Below, piece after piece: positions 15,368-18,644 of a stretch of 18,644 nucleotides of DNA. The DNA is from Pseudomonadota bacterium. Its GTDB lineage: Bacteria; Pseudomonadota; Alphaproteobacteria; Rhizobiales; Hyphomicrobiaceae. The translations under genes and the position numbers were made by a program. How positions within the stretch are numbered: position 1 is the stretch's first letter; every line of letters begins with the position of its first letter. The stretch covers positions 1 to 18,644 of the forward strand of contig JAEXXM010000023.1 in NCBI GenBank assembly GCA_023405815.1, given 5' to 3'. The notes beneath the pieces were generated by a model that did not search any database, was not told the DNA's origin, and worked only from the letters and a program-made list of their open reading frames with translations.

Positions 15368-16440
15368 TGCGCACCGATCTTTTCGACTTTGACCTTCCCG
15401 AGGAGGCCATCGCGCTGCACCCCGTTAGCCCACGTGACAGCGCGCGCATGCTCGTGGTGCCGACCGGGAAGGGGCCGTTCGAGGATTGCACCGTGCGCGA
15501 GCTGCCCGACTTGCTGCGCGAGGGCGATGCGCTGGTGTTCAACGACACGCGCGTCATTCCCGCGGCGCTCGAGGGCGAGCGCCGCCGCGGCGACCTCAAG
15601 GCGAACGTCGCCGTGACGCTCATCGAGCGGCTGGGGCCGGAACGCTGGCGCGCGCTGGCGCGTCCCGCCAAGCGCCTGCAGGTCGGCGACCGACTGCACT
15701 TCGGCCACGATGGCGATATGTGCATGCTGGGCGCGCTCGATGCGACCGTCGCAGCGCGCGGCGACGCCGGCGAGGTGGACATCGCTTTCGATCTGTCAGG
15801 TCCCGACCTCGACGCCGCCATCGCCGCCGTCGGCGAGATGCCGCTGCCGCCATACATCGCCGGCAAGCGGCGGGTCGAAGCCGCCGACCGCACCGACTAC
15901 CAGACGGTCTATGCCGCTCATGATGGCGCCGTCGCGGCACCGACCGCAGGTCTGCACTTCACCCCCGAGCTCTTCGCCAAGCTCGACGCGCGCGCCATCT
16001 CGCGCCACTTCGTGACGCTGCACGTCGGCGCCGGAACGTTTCTGCCTGTGAAGGCGGACGACACCAGCGGCCACAAGATGCACGCCGAGTGGGGCGAGGT
16101 GAGCGCCGATACGGTCGCGGCGCTCAAAGCCGTGCGCGCGAAGGGCGGGCGCATCGTCGCCGTCGGCACCACATCGCTGCGTCTCCTGGAAACCGCCGCC
16201 CGCTCCGGGGAGCTGCAACCCTTCAGCGGCCCGACCGACATCTTCATCACCCCGGGCTACCGCTTCCGCGTCGTCGATGTCCTGATGACCAACTTCCACC
16301 TGCCGCGCTCGACGCTGTTCATGCTGGTCTCGGCCTTCGCCGGGCTCGAGCGCATGCAGGCGGCCTACCGCCACGCTGTCCGCTCGGGCTACCGCTTCTA
16401 TTCCTACGGCGACGCCTCGCTCCTCTTCCGCGCCGATTAA
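15367..16440 (+). CDS. queA: S-adenosylmethionine:tRNA ribosyltransferase-isomerase
   Basis: QueA transfers and rearranges the ribosyl group of SAM onto preQ1 in tRNA to give epoxyqueuosine, the next-to-last step of queuosine formation, in the cytosol. At 357 residues it is full length. Conserved blocks in order are FNDTRVIPA (58-66), MPLPPYI (158-164), APTAGLHFT (191-199), HVGAGTFLPV (219-228), VGTTSLRLLE (266-275), TNFHLPRSTL (308-317) and YRFYSYGDA (342-350). The ATG shares one base with the stop of the upstream transporter gene (TGATG) and has no clear ribosome site of its own, so translation probably depends on reinitiation. tgt, whose product makes the substrate, lies 165 bp downstream beyond a repeat element. 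Confidence 0.97.
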   Translation: MRTDLFDFDLPEEAIALHPVSPRDSARMLVVPTGKGPFEDCTVRELPDLLREGDALVFNDTRVIPAALEGERRRGDLKANVAVTLIERLGPERWRALARPAKRLQVGDRLHFGHDGDMCMLGALDATVAARGDAGEVDIAFDLSGPDLDAAIAAVGEMPLPPYIAGKRRVEAADRTDYQTVYAAHDGAVAAPTAGLHFTPELFAKLDARAISRHFVTLHVGAGTFLPVKADDTSGHKMHAEWGEVSADTVAALKAVRAKGGRIVAVGTTSLRLLETAARSGELQPFSGPTDIFITPGYRFRVVDVLMTNFHLPRSTLFMLVSAFAGLERMQAAYRHAVRSGYRFYSYGDASLLFRAD

Positions 16441-16593
16441 CTGTCATCCCGGGCAAGCGAGGCGTGCCGAGCGCAGACCCGGGACCCAGGAGAAAGTCGC
16501 CGCAGGCCCTTGACTATGGCGTCTCCGACGGCTTTTTCGCTGGGTCCCGGATAGCCTGCGCATCATTCGACGCTCGGCTTCCCGGGATGACAG
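16441..16593. repeat. Palindromic element between queA and tgt (CTGTCATCCCGGG family)
   Basis: A 153-bp unit that begins directly after the queA stop. Its outer inverted ends are CTGTCATCCCGGG (16441-16453) and CCCGGGATGACAG (16581-16593). Inner arms are CCGGGACCCA (16479-16488) and TGGGTCCCGG (16541-16550). Between these lie GAGCGC/GCTC-type pieces and an unpaired centre. It ends 12 bp before the tgt ATG and so contributes to that gene's leader. The copy at 17744-17885 has the same plan. Confidence 0.85.
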
Positions 16594-16605
16594 AAAAGCA
16601 GGACC

Positions 16606-17733
16606 ATGCAGGAACGAGTGACGAGTTTCGGGTTTGAGCTGCTGCGGCAGGACGGGGAAGCGCGCCTCGGCGCGCTGATGATGCCGCACGGCCGCGTGCG
16701 CACGCCCGCCTTCATGCCGGTCGGAACCGTCGGCACCGTCAAGGCGCTCTACTTCGATCAGGTGAAGGCGGCCGGCGCCGACATCGTTCTCGCCAACACC
16801 TATCACCTGATGCTGCGCCCCGGAGCCGAGCGCGTGGCTCGCCTCGGCGGGCTGCACACCTTCATGCGCTGGGACGGCCCCATCCTCACCGACAGTGGCG
16901 GCTTCCAGGTCATGTCGCTGTCGAAGATCCGCGACATCAGCGAGGAGGGCGTGCGCTTCCGCTCGCACATCGACGGCAGCAAGCACATGCTGACGCCGGA
17001 GCGCGCCGTCGACATCCAGTGCCTCCTCGGCTCCGACATCCAGATGCAGCTCGACGAATGCATCGAGCTTCCCGCCGAGCGCCGCGAGGCCGAGCGCGCC
17101 ATGGAATTATCGTTGCGCTGGGCCGAGCGCGCGCAGCGCCGCTTCTCCGAGCGCGCCGCTCCCGGCCAGGCGCTGTTCGGCATCGTGCAGGGCGGCGTCG
17201 ATCCCGACCTGCGTCGTCGCTCCGCGGATGCTCTCGTCGCCATGGACCTTCCCGGCTATGCCGTCGGAGGCCTCGCCGTGGGCGAAGGTCAGGAGATGAT
17301 GCTGCGTACGCTCGAAGGCGTGCTGCCGCATCTGCCGAGCACAAAGCCGCGCTACCTCATGGGCGTCGGCACCCCGTCCGACCTCATCAAGTCGGTTCAG
17401 CGCGGCATCGACATGTTCGACTGCGTGCTTCCGACGCGCAACGGCCGCCACGGCCTCGCCTTCACCTGGAACGGCAAGGTCAATCTGCGCAACGCCATGC
17501 ACGCCGAAAATTCTTCCCCGCTCGATCCCGAAAGCACCTGCCCGGCCGCGCGCGACTATTCCCGCGCCTACCTGCATCACCTCGTGAGGTCGGGCGAATT
17601 CCTCGGCGCCATGCTGCTTTCCTGGGTGAACACCGCCTTCTACCAGGAGCTTATGGCGGCGATGCGCTCCGCCATCGCCGAAGGGCGCTTCTCCACTTGG
17701 GCCGAGGAAACCCTCGCCCGCATCGACCGCTGA
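16606..17733 (+). CDS. tgt: tRNA-guanine transglycosylase, with degenerate zinc site
   Basis: Tgt replaces guanine-34 of GUN-anticodon tRNAs with preQ1, the entry step of tRNA queuosine. The protein is 375 residues, normal length, with the TIM-barrel family motifs: TDSGGFQVMSL with general base Asp96, GIVQGG (192-197), GGLAVGE (221-227), and DMFDCVLPTRNGRHG with nucleophile Asp272. The zinc subdomain is abnormal. Bacterial Tgt usually has Cys-x-Cys-x2-Cys and a His 26 residues later; here the positions are Ser310, Cys312, Ala315 and Val341, in PESTCPAARDYSRAYLHHL and LLSWVNTAFY. The surrounding residues align well, so a frameshift is unlikely. The catalytic residues are intact, so activity without zinc is plausible. 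The ATG has only AGGA 2 bp before it, and the upstream leader is repeat sequence. Confidence 0.96.
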   Translation: MQERVTSFGFELLRQDGEARLGALMMPHGRVRTPAFMPVGTVGTVKALYFDQVKAAGADIVLANTYHLMLRPGAERVARLGGLHTFMRWDGPILTDSGGFQVMSLSKIRDISEEGVRFRSHIDGSKHMLTPERAVDIQCLLGSDIQMQLDECIELPAERREAERAMELSLRWAERAQRRFSERAAPGQALFGIVQGGVDPDLRRRSADALVAMDLPGYAVGGLAVGEGQEMMLRTLEGVLPHLPSTKPRYLMGVGTPSDLIKSVQRGIDMFDCVLPTRNGRHGLAFTWNGKVNLRNAMHAENSSPLDPESTCPAARDYSRAYLHHLVRSGEFLGAMLLSWVNTAFYQELMAAMRSAIAEGRFSTWAEETLARIDR

Positions 17734-17743
17734 CCAATCGCAA

Positions 17744-17885
17744 CTGTCATCCCGGGCGAAGCGAGCATCGCGAGAGAGACCCGGGACCCAGCGTAAGGGC
17801 ATCGAAGACACTATAGTGCCTCCTGCACGCTTCTGCTGGGTCCCGGCTCGGCGCTCGGCTTCGCCTCGCTTGGCCGGGATGACAG
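17744..17885. repeat. Palindromic element after tgt (CTGTCATCCCGGG family)
   Basis: A 142-bp unit bounded by CTGTCATCCCGG (17744-17755) and CCGGGATGACAG (17874-17885). Inner arms CCGGGACCCAGC (17781-17792) and GCTGGGTCCCGG (17835-17846) are perfect complements. GCGAAGCGAGC near the left end is partly complementary to the CTCGGCTTCGCCTCGC run on the right. It lies between the convergent tgt and EamA genes, where its hairpins could act as a transcript end. It differs from the copy at 16441-16593 mainly in the centre. Confidence 0.87.
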
Positions 17886-17895
17886 TATCGAGCGA

Positions 17896-18644
17896 TCAGG
17901 GCACGTCGGTCGGGGCGACCTCGGCGCGCAGCTTCGTCTCGCGGTGCAGAAGATAGATGCCCGAGCCGATGATCACCGCCGAGCCGATCAGCGTGTAGAT
18001 GTCGGGCACGTCGCCGAACACGGCGAAGCCGAACGCCACCATGGCCAGGATCTGCACATAGAGGAACGGCGCCACGCTGGATGCCGGCGCGAGCCTATAG
18101 GCGTGGATGAAGAGATAGTGCCCCGCGCCGCCGAACGCGCCGAGGCACGACAGCAGCAGCCATTCCTGCAACGACTGCGGCCACGTCCACTGCCAGATCG
18201 CGAACGGCGCCAGCACGAACGTGCCGAGCAAGATCGAGTAGAACAGCATGACGAGCGGGCTGTCGTGCGCGGCGAGGAAGCGCGTCAGGATCATGAAAAA
18301 TGCATAGACGAGCATGCCGGTGAACGAGACGGCGAACGCCGGGTGCAGCGACCCGACCCCCGGATGCACCACGATCAGCACGCCTAGGAAGCCGACGAAG
18401 ATCGCCACCAGCCGCCGCCAGCCGACCCATTCGCCGAGCAGCGGCCCGGCGAGCAGGGCGACGATGAGCGGCGCGAGGAACGTCACCGACACGGTCTGAT
18501 CGAGCCGCAGGTGCCGCAAAGCGACGAAGTTGCACGCCGTCGTCGACACCATCAAGAACGAGCGCAGCAGCTCCAGCTTCAATTTCTTGGTGCCGATCAG
18601 CGCCGGCAACGGCATGGCGCTCAAGAGCGTCAGCATGAGCGTGA
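17896..18644 (-). CDS. EamA-type DMT-superfamily transporter, 5' end missing
   Basis: The reverse-strand gene runs off the right edge; 249 residues are visible, and about 50 N-terminal residues are missing against the ~300 of the family. The reading frame stays open to the last base, so the ATG at 18636 is probably internal. At least eight hydrophobic helices are seen. RSFLMVSTTACNFVALRHLRLDQTVSVTFLAPLIVALLAGPLLGE is a typical EamA first-half end, with a second EamA repeat from FTGMLVYAFFMILTRFLAAHDSP to IIGSGIYLLHRE. Members export or import small metabolites across the inner membrane; some close ones are annotated as SAM or amino-acid carriers, but the substrate cannot be read here. It ends at TGA 17896-17898, 10 bp from a palindromic element. 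Confidence 0.86.
   Translation of the reverse strand, partial: TLMLTLLSAMPLPALIGTKKLKLELLRSFLMVSTTACNFVALRHLRLDQTVSVTFLAPLIVALLAGPLLGEWVGWRRLVAIFVGFLGVLIVVHPGVGSLHPAFAVSFTGMLVYAFFMILTRFLAAHDSPLVMLFYSILLGTFVLAPFAIWQWTWPQSLQEWLLLSCLGAFGGAGHYLFIHAYRLAPASSVAPFLYVQILAMVAFGFAVFGDVPDIYTLIGSAVIIGSGIYLLHRETKLRAEVAPTDVP

Noticed and set aside
16441..17885. CRISPR-like array from recurring CCCGGGA motifs
   Set aside because: Units are nested palindromes about 1.2 kb apart around a gene, with no regular spacers and no cas genes.

Overview
The window reads as ordinary chromosome from a high-GC alphaproteobacterium. The likely order is Hyphomicrobiales (Rhizobiales): the order ssb / gyrA / coaD / two cyclophilin-type PPIases / queA / tgt is typical of that group, the LexA box has the alphaproteobacterial GAAC-N7-GAAC form, and the GyrA C-terminal insert and CoaD motifs are alpha-like. 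The genus cannot be fixed from the sequence alone.

Layout. (1) 1-3450: the 3' end of a dctA-type C4-dicarboxylate symporter, a small cupin protein, a reverse-strand cysteine-cluster (YkgJ-type) protein, and a five-helix membrane protein with a pentapeptide-repeat domain. (2) 3450-4260: ssb, with an exact SOS box and a good terminator. (3) 4260-7225: a repeat-rich gap, a secreted protein built from three copies of one ~100-residue domain, a GIY-YIG nuclease gene broken by a dispersed repeat, and a reverse-strand periplasmic PRC-barrel protein. (4) 7226-10564: gyrA, with an unusual quinolone-pocket sequence, followed by a frameshifted small ORF that overlaps its stop. (5) 10613-12344: a Crp/Fnr-family regulator divergent from an OmpW-family porin, with one good and one weaker Fnr/FixK-like palindrome between them. 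(6) 12495-14323: coaD, a probably lipid-anchored cyclophilin and its cytosolic paralogue. (7) 14354-17733: a palindromic repeat, then a tight cluster of a DUF423 membrane protein, a YdcZ-type transporter and queA (the last two overlap by 1 bp), then tgt. QueA and Tgt act in the same pathway: Tgt inserts preQ1 into tRNA and QueA converts it towards queuosine. (8) 17744-18644: another palindromic repeat and a reverse-strand EamA transporter that runs off the edge.

Nearly every protein here belongs to a recognisable core family. I see no phage, transposase, CRISPR array, toxin-antitoxin pair or defence cluster, and no tRNA or rRNA. The points of interest are departures within core genes (a Tgt that seems to lack three of four zinc ligands; a GyrA with Asn-Leu where Asp-Ser is usual), two families of intergenic palindromic elements, one of which has broken a nuclease gene, and the Fnr-box architecture between the regulator and OmpW. 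I do not claim a new system.
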